The notes below the pieces were generated by a model. That model was given only the letters and a program-made list of their open reading frames with translations. It ran no database searches and was not told the DNA's origin. DNA of 64,000 nucleotides from Marinobacterium sedimentorum (GTDB lineage: Bacteria; Pseudomonadota; Gammaproteobacteria; Pseudomonadales; Balneatricaceae): NCBI RefSeq assembly GCF_024267675.1, contig NZ_JALDYX010000008.1:105332-169331 (forward strand), in the 5' to 3' direction. Position numbers and translations under genes: made by a program. This document shows, piece by piece, positions 28,510 through 38,052 of this stretch (within the stretch, counting starts at the first letter, position 1; every line of letters starts with the position of its first letter).

Positions 28510-28898
28510 CGGTACAGGGCAAGGTGCACGTCGACGGTGTTATCGAAGGCAAGATTGACGCCAATGACGATATTTCCATTGGCAAGACCGGCGAGGTTAA
28601 AGGGCTGGTAAAGGCCAAGCATGTGCATGTCAGCGGGCGCCTCGAAGGCGAGGTGATCTGCGATATTCTCTATGTCGAGGCCGGTGGCAAGGTGCGGGCC
28701 CGGGTCTTGAGCCGCCAGATGTCGGTAGATCCCAGAGGCTGCTTTCAGGGGGAGCGGCGCGAGCAGATCCAGCAGGTGCTGGCATTGCAGGGCGCGGCGG
28801 AAAAAGCGTTTGAATTTGGGGTTGAGGCAATCGACAGCCTGCCCGATCGAATCGTGCTGGGTCGAGGCCGGGGCCGAGGCAAGTTTGAAGGCAAATGA
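28419..28898 (+). CDS. Bactofilin (polymer-forming cytoskeletal protein)
   Basis: A 159-residue bactofilin. The right-handed beta-helix core (about 15-110) shows the repeating pattern of short strands and Gly turns (TIIAEGNRFTGDM; VHVDGVIEGKID; SIGKTGEVKG; VHVSGRLEGEV), flanked by disordered ends. Bactofilins self-assemble into filaments without nucleotide and position wall enzymes at the membrane. It overlaps the 3' end of the M23 peptidase gene by 91 bases in another frame; the first beta strand lies within the overlap, so a start after the peptidase stop would truncate the fold. This supports translational coupling. Confidence 0.9.
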   Translation: MGILKRNVSVKSGRGAVTIIAEGNRFTGDMTVQGKVHVDGVIEGKIDANDDISIGKTGEVKGLVKAKHVHVSGRLEGEVICDILYVEAGGKVRARVLSRQMSVDPRGCFQGERREQIQQVLALQGAAEKAFEFGVEAIDSLPDRIVLGRGRGRGKFEGK

Positions 28899-28988
28899 GG
28901 CCATGGGCACAAGCAACACCGCTTTCATGGCGTGGCAGGGTCTCGGGGCGCTGCACGCTAACTGATCAGAGCAGACGGAGCCGTACCG

Positions 28989-29804
28989 ATGTGTGAACTC
29001 TTGGGCATGAGTGCCAATGTACCCACCGATATCTGTTTCAGCTTCTCCGGGCTGATGCAGCGAGGCGGGGCAACCGGGCCGCATCGTGACGGCTGGGGCA
29101 TCGCCTTTTACGAGGGGCGGGGGGTGCGCTTTTTCCATGATCCGGCACCCAGTGTGGAGTCGGCCATTGCACGGCTGGTGCGCAGTCATCCGATCAAAAG
29201 CCATATCGTTATCAGTCATATCCGCCAGGCGAACGTCGGTCAGATCTGCCTGGAAAATACCCACCCGTTTTCCCGTGAACTCTGGGGCCGTAGCTGGACT
29301 TACGCCCACAATGGGCAGCTGGATGCGCAGCTGTACGAGTTGCCGCTGGAGTTCTACCGCCCCATCGGTACCACCGACAGCGAATATGCCTTTTGCTGGT
29401 TGCTGGGGCAGGTGCGCAGTCGTTTTCCCGAGCAGCCCGATGACATTGCTGAGCTGAGTGACTTTATTGCCGGGCTCTGTGATCGTCTGCGTGGCTTTGG
29501 TGTGTTCAACATGCTGCTGACGGAGTCACGCTACCTGTTCTGTTACTGCACCACCAAGCTGTCCTGGATCACGCGCCGGGCGCCATTCGGTGAGGCAAGG
29601 CTCAAAGACTACGAACTGACGGTCGATTTCTGCCAGGAAACCACGCCTCTGGATATAGTTACCGTGATAGCGACGGATCCGCTGACGGATAACGAACACT
29701 GGCAGGCACTGCAAACCGGTGAGTTGTGCGTGTTTGAGAACGGCCTTGTGGTCGCAAAGCGCAGCGCAGACTTCGCATCGCAAGCGCCGGTCGGCGTTAT
29801 CTAA
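28989..29804 (+). CDS. Class II glutamine amidotransferase (YafJ-like)
   Basis: A 271-residue Ntn-hydrolase-fold protein. Cys2 ([12 protein letters not shown]) is the expected nucleophile after Met removal. [28 protein letters not shown] and the [10 protein letters not shown] segment are glutaminase-domain landmarks. It has only the glutaminase domain and no synthase or transferase domain, as in YafJ/YafV-type proteins, whose physiological substrate is unsettled. It follows the bactofilin gene by 90 bases and precedes hrpA on the same strand. Confidence 0.85.
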   Translation: MCELLGMSANVPTDICFSFSGLMQRGGATGPHRDGWGIAFYEGRGVRFFHDPAPSVESAIARLVRSHPIKSHIVISHIRQANVGQICLENTHPFSRELWGRSWTYAHNGQLDAQLYELPLEFYRPIGTTDSEYAFCWLLGQVRSRFPEQPDDIAELSDFIAGLCDRLRGFGVFNMLLTESRYLFCYCTTKLSWITRRAPFGEARLKDYELTVDFCQETTPLDIVTVIATDPLTDNEHWQALQTGELCVFENGLVVAKRSADFASQAPVGVI

Positions 29805-29877
29805 GTCGTACTTCAAGAGTGGCGCGCGCTGCGAGGCTCTATAGTGCAGTGCCCGTGTATCCGCCGAGTGTCTCCTT

Positions 29878-29883
29878 TATAAT
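29878..29883 (+). promoter_or_regulatory. -10 element of hrpA promoter
   Basis: A perfect TATAAT lies 39 bases before the hrpA GTG. A matching -35 is weak. A start near 29890 would give a leader of about 32 bases and supports use of the GTG at 29922. Confidence 0.4.
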
Positions 29884-29921
29884 GTGCCTCCTCTTTCAGC
29901 CTGAACGACTGCAGCCCATTC

Positions 29922-32900
29922 GTGACTATCGATATTGAACATCTCCGTCAGCAGCTTGCGCTCTGCCAGTGCAAGGATCGCCTTGGTCTTCTCAGAAAGC
30001 TTCAGCAGCTGGAGCAGCGCCTGGAAAAGGGGTTGCCGGCGGATCGCATCGCGATCCAGCTGGAGCAGGCGCTGGAATACTCTGCGGCCCTGGTAAAGGC
30101 GCGCGCCGCGCGAGTCAAGACTATTAATTATCCCGATTTGCCGGTTTCAGTGCGGCGCGAGGAAATCGGCAAGGTGATCGCTGCGAATCAGGTGGTCGTT
30201 ATCGCCGGTGAAACCGGTTCCGGTAAAACCACGCAGTTGCCCAAAATCTGCCTGGAGCTTGGCCTGGGCGTGCGTGGCCTGATTGGCCATACCCAGCCGC
30301 GGCGCCTGGCGGCGCGTACTGTGGCGACACGCATAGCCGAAGAGCTGAATTGCAGTCTGGGTGATCAGGTGGGGTATCAGGTGCGTTTCACTGAGCAGGT
30401 GTCCGACCATACCCTGATCAAGCTGATGACCGATGGTATCCTGCTGGCGGAAACGCAGCACGACCGGTTGCTTGAACGCTATGACGTCATCATTATCGAT
30501 GAAGCCCATGAGCGCAGTCTCAATATCGACTTTTTGCTGGGTTATCTGAAACGGATTCTGCCACAGCGTCCGGACCTCAAGGTCATCATTACGTCGGCCA
30601 CGATCGATTTGGAGCGTTTTTCCCGCCACTTTGATGACGCGCCCATTATTGAGGTTTCGGGGCGAACCTACCCGGTTGAAGTGCTCTATCGCCCGCTGAA
30701 TGATCGCGGCGAAGATCAGCCCGATGTAGACCAGCAGCAGGCGATTCTGGAGGCTGTGGAGGAAATCACCGATCTGGCTCGCAGCCAGCGTAGTAACGGT
30801 GCGCGGGACATCCTGATTTTTCTCAGTGGTGAGCGGGAAATCCGCGAAACGGCTGAGGTGCTGCGCCGGGCACAGCTACGTGATACCGAAGTCATGCCGC
30901 TCTATGCGCGTCTGAGCGTGGCGGAGCAGAATCGGGTGTTTCAGGCTGATCGCGGCGCCGGCCGGCGTATCGTGCTGGCGACCAACGTGGCGGAAACCTC
31001 GGTTACGGTGCCGGGTATCGGCTATGTTATTGACCCCGGGCAGGCCCGCATTTCACGTTACAGCTATAGAGCCAAGGTGCAGCGTTTGCCGATCGAGGCG
31101 GTGTCCCAGGCCAGCGCGAATCAGCGCATGGGGCGTTGCGGTCGCATATCCGAAGGTGTCTGCATTCGGCTTTATTCCGAAGAGGATTTCGCGGCCCGGC
31201 CGCGCTTTACCGATGCCGAGATCCGGCGTACCAATCTGGCGGCGGTAATTCTGCAGATGCTCAGCCTGCGCCTCGGTGATATCGCCGATTTTCCCTTTAT
31301 CGATCCACCCGACAGTCGTTTTATCAATGATGGCTTCAAGTTGCTCGAAGAGCTCGGTGCAGTCGATACCGCGCGCGGCATGACGGCCCTTGGGCGCCAG
31401 CTGGCGCAGTTGCCGGTGGATCCGCGCATCGGGCGCATGGTGCTGGAGGGGGCCAAGCAGAATGCGCTGCGTGAGGTGCTGGTGGTGGCCAGTGCGCTGA
31501 GCAGCCAGGATCCGCGAGAGCGCCCGCTCGACAAACAGCAGGCGGCTGACGAGAAACACCGCGAATACGCTGACGATGAATCGGACTTTGTCACCCTGCT
31601 TAAACTGTGGAATCTGTACGAAGAACAGCGCCAGGCCCTGAGCCAGAATCAGCTGCGCAAGTACTGCCAGAAACACTTCCTGTCATTTTTGCGCATGCGC
31701 GAGTGGCGCGATGTACACCGCCAGCTGCACCTGATCAGCCGGCAGCTTAAGTTGCAGGAGAATTCGGTACCAGCGGAGTACGAGCCGTTTCATCGCTCGC
31801 TGCTGGCTGGGTTGCTGAGTCAGATTGGCATGCGGCAGGAGAATCGAGAGTATCTGGGAGCGCGTAATCGTCGCTTTCATCTGTTTCCGGCCTCGACTGT
31901 CTTCAAGAAGGCGCCCAAGTGGGTCATGTCGGCGGAAATGGTTGAGACATCACGCCTGTTTGCCCGCATGAACGCCTCGATCAAGCCGGAGTGGGTCGAG
32001 CCGCTGGCCGGGCATCTGGTCAAGCGCAGCTATCTTGAACCGCACTGGGAGAAAAAGCGCGCGCAGGTGGTGGCCAGCGAGCAGGTGACGCTCTTTGGTT
32101 TGATCATAGTACCGCGGCGCAAGGTACATTACGGCACTATAGACCCCGCGGTCTGCCACGAGATCTTCATTCGCAGTGCGCTGGTGGAAGGAGAGTACCA
32201 GACACAGGCGACGTATTTCAGCCACAACCGCAAACTGCTGGACGGGGTGGAGGCGCTGGAAGCCAAAAGCCGGCGTCGTGATCTGCTGGTGGATGAGGAC
32301 AGTCTGTACGACTTTTATGCCGGGCGCCTGGCCGAGCACGGTGGCGCAGGTATCGTCAATGGTGCCGGCTTCGAGCACTGGCGCAGGAGTGCCGAGCAGC
32401 AGAACCCTCAGGTACTGTTCTTTACCGAAGAGGACGTACTGCAGCGCTCGGCGGCTCATGTCACAGCGCGGGACTATCCGCAGCGCATGCGCCTGGAGGG
32501 TGTCGATCTGCCACTGAGCTATCAGTTCGAGCCGGGCGCCGCCAGCGACGGCGTTACGCTTGATTTGCCGCTGGCGCTGTTGAATGGCGTGACGCCGCGC
32601 CGCCCCGACTGGCTGGTGCCGGGCATGCTGGAAGACAAGTGTATCGCCATCCTCAAGGGGTTGCCCAAGTCGCTGCGCAAGCATTTCGTGCCCATTCCGG
32701 ATCATGTGCGGGCCTTTACCGATCAGGTGGTGTTCGCAGACGGCGATCTGTACGAGGCGCTCAGCCTGTTTTTGCGGCGCAAAACCGGTGTGCGCGTGGA
32801 TCCGGCCGAGTTGCGCGCCGTTGAGCTCGACAAGCACTACCGCATGAATATCCGATTGCTGGATGCGGCAGGTCAGCAGTTGGGTGCCGGTCGGGACCTG

Positions 32901-33839
32901 GAGGCGCTTTCAAGTGAATTTGGCAAGCAGGCTGAAGCTGCGCTGCGCCAAGGGCCGGGGGATAACTGGGGTCGCAGTGGCCTGATGCGCTGGGACTTCG
33001 GCGAGCTGCCTGAGTCCGTGGAACTACGCCAGGCCGGCGGCATCCGTGTGGCGGCTTATCCCGGGCTGCGGGACTGCGGTGCGAGTGTTGAGCTGCATAT
33101 CTGCGCCTCGGCGGATCAGGCGCAGGCGGAATCGCGCCTGGGCGTTGCACGGCTTGCCATGCTGGAGCTCGCGGCGCCGGTGCGCTATGCGCGGCGCGAA
33201 ATGCCACATCTGAATGAATCGCTGCTGTACGGCGGTGCCCAGTTTGACAAGGCGCGGCTGGCGGATGCCATCCTGATGCAGGCATTGATGCAATTAATGC
33301 AGCTGGATGAGTCGCTGCCGCGTTCAGAGGAGGATTACAGGGGCAGGCTTGAGAAGGCGCGTGCAGACCTGTGGGAAAAGGTTGTTCAGCTGGCTGGGTT
33401 TGTGCGCGACTGCCACCGGGATTATCACCAGGTACGCAAACAGTTGGGCGGAAAGATCCCGTTGCAAGCGGTAACGGTACTGAACGATATAAAAAGTCAG
33501 CTTTCGGAGCTGATCCAGGCTGAATATTTGCTGACAACCTCCTGGTCGCAGTTACAGCATTATCCGCGTTACCTGCAGGCAATACTAAAACGGCTGGAAA
33601 AATATCAGCGAGACCTTAATCGGGAGCGGTTGCTATCTGACCAGTTGCAACAGTATTGGCAGCGATATAAAGGTTTGCGCGACAAAAACAAGGCTCAAGG
33701 ATTGTTTGATCCGGCGCTGGAAGACTTTCGCTGGATGCTGGAGGAGTACCGTGTATCGCTTTTTGCCCAAACGCTGGGTACCCAAACAGCGGTATCGGAC
33801 AAGCGGCTGCAGCAGCAGTGGCGCCAGTTGCAGGCCTGA
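29922..33839 (+). CDS. hrpA: ATP-dependent RNA helicase HrpA
   Basis: HrpA is a DEAH-box helicase linked to mRNA processing and to rescue of collided ribosomes in E. coli. The 1305-residue length is typical. Walker A GETGSGKTTQ lies near residue 95, DEAH in IIDEAHERSLNIDF near 193, SAT in VIITSATIDLERF near 226, and motif VI QRMGRCGRI near 402. The helicase-associated and long C-terminal DUF3418-type regions follow. The start is GTG; a perfect TATAAT 39 bases upstream limits how far 5' translation could begin. The gene is probably monocistronic. Confidence 0.95.
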   Translation: MTIDIEHLRQQLALCQCKDRLGLLRKLQQLEQRLEKGLPADRIAIQLEQALEYSAALVKARAARVKTINYPDLPVSVRREEIGKVIAANQVVVIAGETGSGKTTQLPKICLELGLGVRGLIGHTQPRRLAARTVATRIAEELNCSLGDQVGYQVRFTEQVSDHTLIKLMTDGILLAETQHDRLLERYDVIIIDEAHERSLNIDFLLGYLKRILPQRPDLKVIITSATIDLERFSRHFDDAPIIEVSGRTYPVEVLYRPLNDRGEDQPDVDQQQAILEAVEEITDLARSQRSNGARDILIFLSGEREIRETAEVLRRAQLRDTEVMPLYARLSVAEQNRVFQADRGAGRRIVLATNVAETSVTVPGIGYVIDPGQARISRYSYRAKVQRLPIEAVSQASANQRMGRCGRISEGVCIRLYSEEDFAARPRFTDAEIRRTNLAAVILQMLSLRLGDIADFPFIDPPDSRFINDGFKLLEELGAVDTARGMTALGRQLAQLPVDPRIGRMVLEGAKQNALREVLVVASALSSQDPRERPLDKQQAADEKHREYADDESDFVTLLKLWNLYEEQRQALSQNQLRKYCQKHFLSFLRMREWRDVHRQLHLISRQLKLQENSVPAEYEPFHRSLLAGLLSQIGMRQENREYLGARNRRFHLFPASTVFKKAPKWVMSAEMVETSRLFARMNASIKPEWVEPLAGHLVKRSYLEPHWEKKRAQVVASEQVTLFGLIIVPRRKVHYGTIDPAVCHEIFIRSALVEGEYQTQATYFSHNRKLLDGVEALEAKSRRRDLLVDEDSLYDFYAGRLAEHGGAGIVNGAGFEHWRRSAEQQNPQVLFFTEEDVLQRSAAHVTARDYPQRMRLEGVDLPLSYQFEPGAASDGVTLDLPLALLNGVTPRRPDWLVPGMLEDKCIAILKGLPKSLRKHFVPIPDHVRAFTDQVVFADGDLYEALSLFLRRKTGVRVDPAELRAVELDKHYRMNIRLLDAAGQQLGAGRDLEALSSEFGKQAEAALRQGPGDNWGRSGLMRWDFGELPESVELRQAGGIRVAAYPGLRDCGASVELHICASADQAQAESRLGVARLAMLELAAPVRYARREMPHLNESLLYGGAQFDKARLADAILMQALMQLMQLDESLPRSEEDYRGRLEKARADLWEKVVQLAGFVRDCHRDYHQVRKQLGGKIPLQAVTVLNDIKSQLSELIQAEYLLTTSWSQLQHYPRYLQAILKRLEKYQRDLNRERLLSDQLQQYWQRYKGLRDKNKAQGLFDPALEDFRWMLEEYRVSLFAQTLGTQTAVSDKRLQQQWRQLQA

Positions 33840-34428
33840 GGATGCTTTTTTGTTGAGACGCCACCGAGTGGTGTCCGCAGAGGCGGCAGACAGGGTTAAA
33901 ATAGCTGTCAGTAGTCTGCATGTTTTTGGCGCTTGCTTTGTAGCTGCGGCTGTCGGTCGCGGTAGTGGCGCGGTTGTATTAATGCGCTGTTAATGGGCTG
34001 TTAAGCGATTGCGTGCGAGCTGGGTTTATTTTCAAGCTTCTGAATTCATTGGCGTGGCGGTTATAGATGCGGTGTGATAATTGGCTGCACGGGCGCTGTC
34101 CGTGGGCTTGCGCGCCGCAGGCGGGTATGCTGTAATGCTTGCGGTTTTGCTATTGTCTGGCAGTTGTAATTAGGGGTATCTGTATCGCTTTTCGAAAGTG
34201 AAACGGAGCCAGGCAAGGCCAAAGAATGTACTGGATCACTTTGCCTTTAGTTACAATTCGTATGTGACTATAAATAAGGTAGCCAGACAGAAAGGAAAAG
34301 AAATGAAAAAAATCCTTTCACTGGTTTGAAATATTTAGGATTTATAGTACTTTCCTAGAAGCACTTAGGTGCACTAAGAAAAACTAGAGTACACAACTAG
34401 TAAGTTGAATCATTGAAGGGGAATGTTG
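33840..34428. other. Long intergenic region / porin leader
   Basis: 589 bases between hrpA and the porin. The first 350 bases show no gene that I can support. The last 180 hold a promoter, a possible 8-codon upstream frame (34303-34329, MKKILSLV after AAAGGAAAAGAA) and a hairpin CTTAG-GTGCA-CTAAG at 34364-34378 flanked by further complementary bases (GTACT...CTAG / CTAG...AGTAC). Confidence 0.5.
34246..34274 (+). promoter_or_regulatory. Porin promoter candidate
   Basis: TTTAGT (34246-34251) and TATAAA (34269-34274) are 17 bases apart, about 150 bases before the porin start. The -10 is good and the -35 weak. The long AT-rich leader that follows suggests post-transcriptional control. Confidence 0.45.
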
Positions 34429-35394
34429 ATGAAAAAGTCACTGATCGCTCTGGCTATCGCCGGTGCCATGACTGCTCCGATCGTCGCTCAGGCTGATGCC
34501 ACTCTGTACGGTGGTGTTGAAACGCGTCTGAAGTTCGCTGAAGACAAAGATGCTGACCTGTACGTCGACAAGGCTGAAATGGGTGTTAAAGGCTCTTCCG
34601 ACCTGGAAAATCTGGACGGCGTTCAAGCTACTTACCAGATCGAATTCCGTCTGGATGCCAACGGTACCGGTGATACTGCTGCAAATGGCAGCAATGTCAA
34701 TGGCGACGTTATCATGCGTAAAGCCAACGTCGGCCTGGTTGGCGGCTTTGGTATTGTTCAGGTGGGTCGTCAGAACCGCCTGACTGAAGCCGGTGAAGGC
34801 TACACCGACATCATGATGTCGGCCGGCAACAACTTCATGAACAACGACCGTGTCGGTAATGCGTTGACCTACGTGACGCCGAATATGGCTGGTTTCGAAG
34901 CCTATGCTCAGCTGATCGTGGATGGTAGCGGCGACGACAACGAAGAAGATGTTGACGGCTACACCGTTGGCTTCAACTACGCGCTGATGGGCCTGGACCT
35001 GTCCGTTGGTTATTCTGAGCTGAATGGCAACTACACTGACGGTGTTGGTGTGGATACTGGTGCAGACGACGCTCAGCTGGTGGTAGTGGGTGCCGGTTAC
35101 AGCATCGGTGATCTGGGCCTGGGCGCTACCTATGAGAAAGGTGAGCAGGGTTCAGCTGAAGACGAAATGTATGCTCTGGCCGCTACCTATGCGCTGGGCA
35201 ACACTACGCTGAAAGCCGTTTACGGTGAAAACTTCAACGATGGTGGCGGTAACAACGACGAGCAGGCTTACGCTGTGCAGGCTGCCTACAAACTGGGCAA
35301 AAAGGCCGGTGTGAAAGCTGAGTACGCAGTTCTGGATCCGGATAACGCCTCCAGCACCGACACTGTTACTCTGAGCTACTACGTAAACTTCTAA
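34429..35394 (+). CDS. Outer-membrane porin (trimeric, general-porin family)
   Basis: A 321-residue outer-membrane beta-barrel for passive uptake. A signal peptide MKKSLIALAIAGAMTAPIVAQA is followed by the first strand TLYGGVETRLKF, alternating amphipathic strands throughout, acidic loops, and a C-terminal strand ending in YYVNF with the terminal Phe needed for BAM assembly. ATG 34429 is better spaced from AAGGGGA than ATG 34423 two codons earlier. Its codon use is more biased than its neighbours (repeated GGT, CTG, AAC), consistent with high expression. A strong terminator follows. Confidence 0.9.
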   Translation: MKKSLIALAIAGAMTAPIVAQADATLYGGVETRLKFAEDKDADLYVDKAEMGVKGSSDLENLDGVQATYQIEFRLDANGTGDTAANGSNVNGDVIMRKANVGLVGGFGIVQVGRQNRLTEAGEGYTDIMMSAGNNFMNNDRVGNALTYVTPNMAGFEAYAQLIVDGSGDDNEEDVDGYTVGFNYALMGLDLSVGYSELNGNYTDGVGVDTGADDAQLVVVGAGYSIGDLGLGATYEKGEQGSAEDEMYALAATYALGNTTLKAVYGENFNDGGGNNDEQAYAVQAAYKLGKKAGVKAEYAVLDPDNASSTDTVTLSYYVNF

Positions 35395-35418
35395 TCCGCC
35401 TGGCGTGATTGGTAGTAC

Positions 35419-35447
35419 AGAAGGGTCCCCGCAAGGGGGCCCTTTTT
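35419..35447 (+). terminator. Intrinsic terminator after porin
   Basis: A GC-rich stem AAGGGTCCCC (35421-35430), loop GCAA, GGGGGCCCTT and a T run, 25 bases past the porin stop. It separates the porin from mlaA. Confidence 0.85.
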
Positions 35448-35578
35448 CGTTTGGGTGAATGTTCGCCGGGTGGGCTGCGTGGCGGGGATGCTGTGCTGCA
35501 TCTGGTTTGCGCGGGTGCGAAATGCTATAAAGAGCAGATGTTTGGGTGGTGTTGAGTTTAGTGAAGGAAGCATTGACG

Positions 35579-36283
35579 ATGAAATCCTGCAAGGTTGCGA
35601 TTCTTAGCGTAGCGCTGATTGGCGCGCCACTGGTTGCGGCCGAACAAGGCAAGGGCGGGTCTGCGGATCCGTGGGAAGGTTTTAACCGGACTGTGTTTGA
35701 GTTTAACGATGTGCTGGATCGTTATGCCCTCAAACCCGTTGCCCAGGGTTATCAGTATGTAACGCCCGATCTGGTTGAACGTGGCGTGTCGAATTTTTTT
35801 GGCAATCTGGGTGATGTACGTACCCTGGTTAACAACGCGCTGCAGTTGAAGCTGCATGATGCCGCCAGTGATGTCGCCCGCGTAACGCTTAATACCACCT
35901 TTGGTCTTGCGGGTGTGCTGGATCTGGCGACCCCGCTGGGGCTGGAAAAGCACAATGAGGATTTCGGTCAGACGCTGGGCTATTGGGGCGTGCCCAGTGG
36001 CAGTTATTTGGTGCTGCCGCTGTTTGGGCCCAGCACTGTGCGCGATGGCGTGGCGCTGGTACCGGACAGTTATCTGGACCCTGTGGGTGAAGTCGAGGAT
36101 GTGCCGACGCGTAACAGCCTCTATGCAATGCGCCTGATCGATACCCGCGCTGAGTTGTTGAAGTCTGAAGGTTTGATCAGCGGCGATCGCTATCTTTTTA
36201 TTCGCGATGCCTACCTGCAGCGTCGGGAATATCAGGTGAATGACGGCCAGATCAATGCACCTTTTGATGCTCAGGACTTCTGA
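35579..36283 (+). CDS. mlaA: MlaA/VacJ-family outer-membrane lipid asymmetry protein
   Basis: MlaA removes misplaced phospholipids from the outer leaflet of the outer membrane and hands them to the Mla pathway. The 234-residue protein has the family start DPWEGFNRTVFEFNDVLDRYALKP, then VERGVSNFFGNLGDVRTLVNN and GYWGVPSGSYLVLPLFGPSTVRDG (given in parts). The signal peptide MKSCKVAILSVALIGAPLVAA has no lipobox Cys at the cleavage site, so this copy may not be lipidated. The ATG at 35579 follows GAAGGAAG. TATAAA at 35526-35531 may be its -10. Confidence 0.92.
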   Translation: MKSCKVAILSVALIGAPLVAAEQGKGGSADPWEGFNRTVFEFNDVLDRYALKPVAQGYQYVTPDLVERGVSNFFGNLGDVRTLVNNALQLKLHDAASDVARVTLNTTFGLAGVLDLATPLGLEKHNEDFGQTLGYWGVPSGSYLVLPLFGPSTVRDGVALVPDSYLDPVGEVEDVPTRNSLYAMRLIDTRAELLKSEGLISGDRYLFIRDAYLQRREYQVNDGQINAPFDAQDF

Positions 36284-36363
36284 CCTTTGCGTTGCAACTT
36301 CAGGGTAATCGGCGTAGTGTGCAGGCTCATGAATATGTGGCTTTTTCTACCGCAGGCTACTCT

Positions 36364-37539
36364 ATGAGTCCCCCCTGCCACCGGATTCTGCTGGTGGAGT
36401 CCGACACTCAGCTAATCGATCAGATCTTTGAACTCAGCGAGCAGGTCGAGCCTTTTCGCCTGCAGATACTCAGAGCCTCTGATGCTTTGGCGCTCGAAAG
36501 CCTGCTGGATCACTACGAGTTTTCGCTGGCTGTGGTCAATGTCCAGAGATTACCGGCGGATCTTGCCCTGCGCGACCTTTGTATCCGTTTGCATCCCAAG
36601 CCGGTTATTGCGCTGGTGCCTGAGCTCGATGCTTCCTATTTGCTCAGTGGGCTGCGTGCCGGTGCCAGTGACATCTATAGCTACCGCTGCTTGCAGTACG
36701 AAGCCCAGGCCTTTGTGGCGACGCTCTCCCGCCTGCTGAGTCGGGCGGCGCAGCTAGAGGCTGCAAACCTATACCGCGAGAGTCTTGAGCGCAGTCTTGA
36801 TGAGCTGCGTTCGGACCAGATGGCGGCTCAGCAGGTGCAACAGAATCTGCTGCCGGCGAAGCTGCAAACCATCGGTGGCGTCAGTTTTGCCTATGATCTG
36901 ACGCCGTCCCTGGTGCTGAGTGGCGACTTTGTCGATGTGGCGCCGCTGGATGATCATCTAACGCTGTTTTATCTGGCGGACGTTTCCGGCCATGGTGCCT
37001 CGTCGGCGCTGGTTACTGTGCTGCTCAAGAACATGACCAACCGCGTGCTGCGCGCCCACCATCGCGATACGCCGCTGTCTGAGCTATCCCCTGCCTCTAC
37101 ACTCTATCTGCTGAACCGTGAGCTGCTTGATACCGGTCTTGGCAAGCACTTTACGATTTTTGCCGGGATTCTGGATGCGCGCAATTCCGTGCTCAAGTAC
37201 GCGGTGGGCGGCCATCACCCAATGCCGATTCTGAGTCAGGAGGGTGAGGCGCGCTTTCTGTCCGGTCGGGGCATGCCGGTGGGCCTGTTTGATGAGCCGT
37301 TTTTTGATGAGCACGAGCTGCACTTGGCCGATACGTTTTCACTAACGCTGTTCTCGGACGGTGTGCTCGAAGTCATGGTTAAAGAAGGCTCGCTGGAAAA
37401 GCGTGAGGAGCGGTTGCGCGCACTGGTGGCGGCGGGTGTGGTGCAACCTGATGATTTGCTGGACACTGTGCTCGGTACCGCCAGTTGTCCGGATGATATT
37501 GCTATTTTGACTTTGTTCCGGGACGCTTCTGATGCGTGA
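36364..37539 (+). CDS. Response-regulator-like PP2C/SpoIIE phosphatase (HsbR-like)
   Basis: A 391-residue protein with a receiver-like domain (about 1-125), a coiled linker and a PPM/SpoIIE Ser phosphatase domain. Phosphatase metal-site motifs are intact: LSGDFVDV, LADVSGHGASSAL, LFSDGVLEVM and CPDDIAIL. The next gene is an HsbA-like STAS protein, overlapping by 8 bases, matching the hsbR-hsbA pair of Pseudomonas where HsbR sets the phosphorylation state of HsbA. The receiver looks degenerate: LLVESD replaces the usual acidic pair, FSLAVVNVQ has Asn where the phospho-acceptor Asp should be, and the late Lys is missing. Confidence 0.85.
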   Translation: MSPPCHRILLVESDTQLIDQIFELSEQVEPFRLQILRASDALALESLLDHYEFSLAVVNVQRLPADLALRDLCIRLHPKPVIALVPELDASYLLSGLRAGASDIYSYRCLQYEAQAFVATLSRLLSRAAQLEAANLYRESLERSLDELRSDQMAAQQVQQNLLPAKLQTIGGVSFAYDLTPSLVLSGDFVDVAPLDDHLTLFYLADVSGHGASSALVTVLLKNMTNRVLRAHHRDTPLSELSPASTLYLLNRELLDTGLGKHFTIFAGILDARNSVLKYAVGGHHPMPILSQEGEARFLSGRGMPVGLFDEPFFDEHELHLADTFSLTLFSDGVLEVMVKEGSLEKREERLRALVAAGVVQPDDLLDTVLGTASCPDDIAILTLFRDASDA

Positions 37540-38017
37540 AGGCTCGATATTTTTTGCCCGCGAGGGCGACAGTTACGTATTGAAGTTTGTCGGCGAAGTG
37601 CGCCTCACGCTCTGTACGACCCTTGATCGCCACCTGGAGCAGGTGTTGGCCGGCGGGGGTGTCCGGCATATCTTGGTGGATCTGACCGAAACAGATAGCA
37701 TTGACAGTACTTCGCTGGGGTTGATTGCCAAGCTGGCGGTGGGGGCTGGCCGCCTGTCTCTGGCAGCGCCGACCCTGGTGTCCACCAATGAAGATGTGAC
37801 GCGCATTCTTTTTACCATGGGCTTTGAACGCATTTTTTTACTGCTGGATACCATGCCAACCAGCCTGGTCGATCTCAAGCGGCTGCCGTTTGTGCAGGAG
37901 TCAGAGGCGGCGGTACGTGACCGTATTATTGAAGCACACAAGGTTCTGATGAGTCTGAATGAGTCTAATCGGGATGCCTTTGTTGATCTGGTCTCTACGT
38001 TGGAGTGCCATCCCTGA
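37532..38017 (+). CDS. STAS-domain anti-sigma factor antagonist (HsbA-like)
   Basis: A 161-residue protein with an N-terminal STAS domain (about 1-105; LVDLTETDSIDSTSLGLIAK holds the Ser that such proteins have phosphorylated) and a C-terminal helical extension. In Pseudomonas, HsbA binds the anti-sigma factor FlgM or the cyclase HsbD depending on phosphorylation, shifting between swarming and biofilm. The 8-base overlap with the phosphatase gene implies a two-gene operon. A CsrB/RsmZ-like small RNA gene follows about 95 bases later. Confidence 0.87.
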   Translation: MREGSIFFAREGDSYVLKFVGEVRLTLCTTLDRHLEQVLAGGGVRHILVDLTETDSIDSTSLGLIAKLAVGAGRLSLAAPTLVSTNEDVTRILFTMGFERIFLLLDTMPTSLVDLKRLPFVQESEAAVRDRIIEAHKVLMSLNESNRDAFVDLVSTLECHP

Positions 38018-38052
38018 GTCTGGGCGGGATTCTTGCCGGCCGGGCTTGCGTT

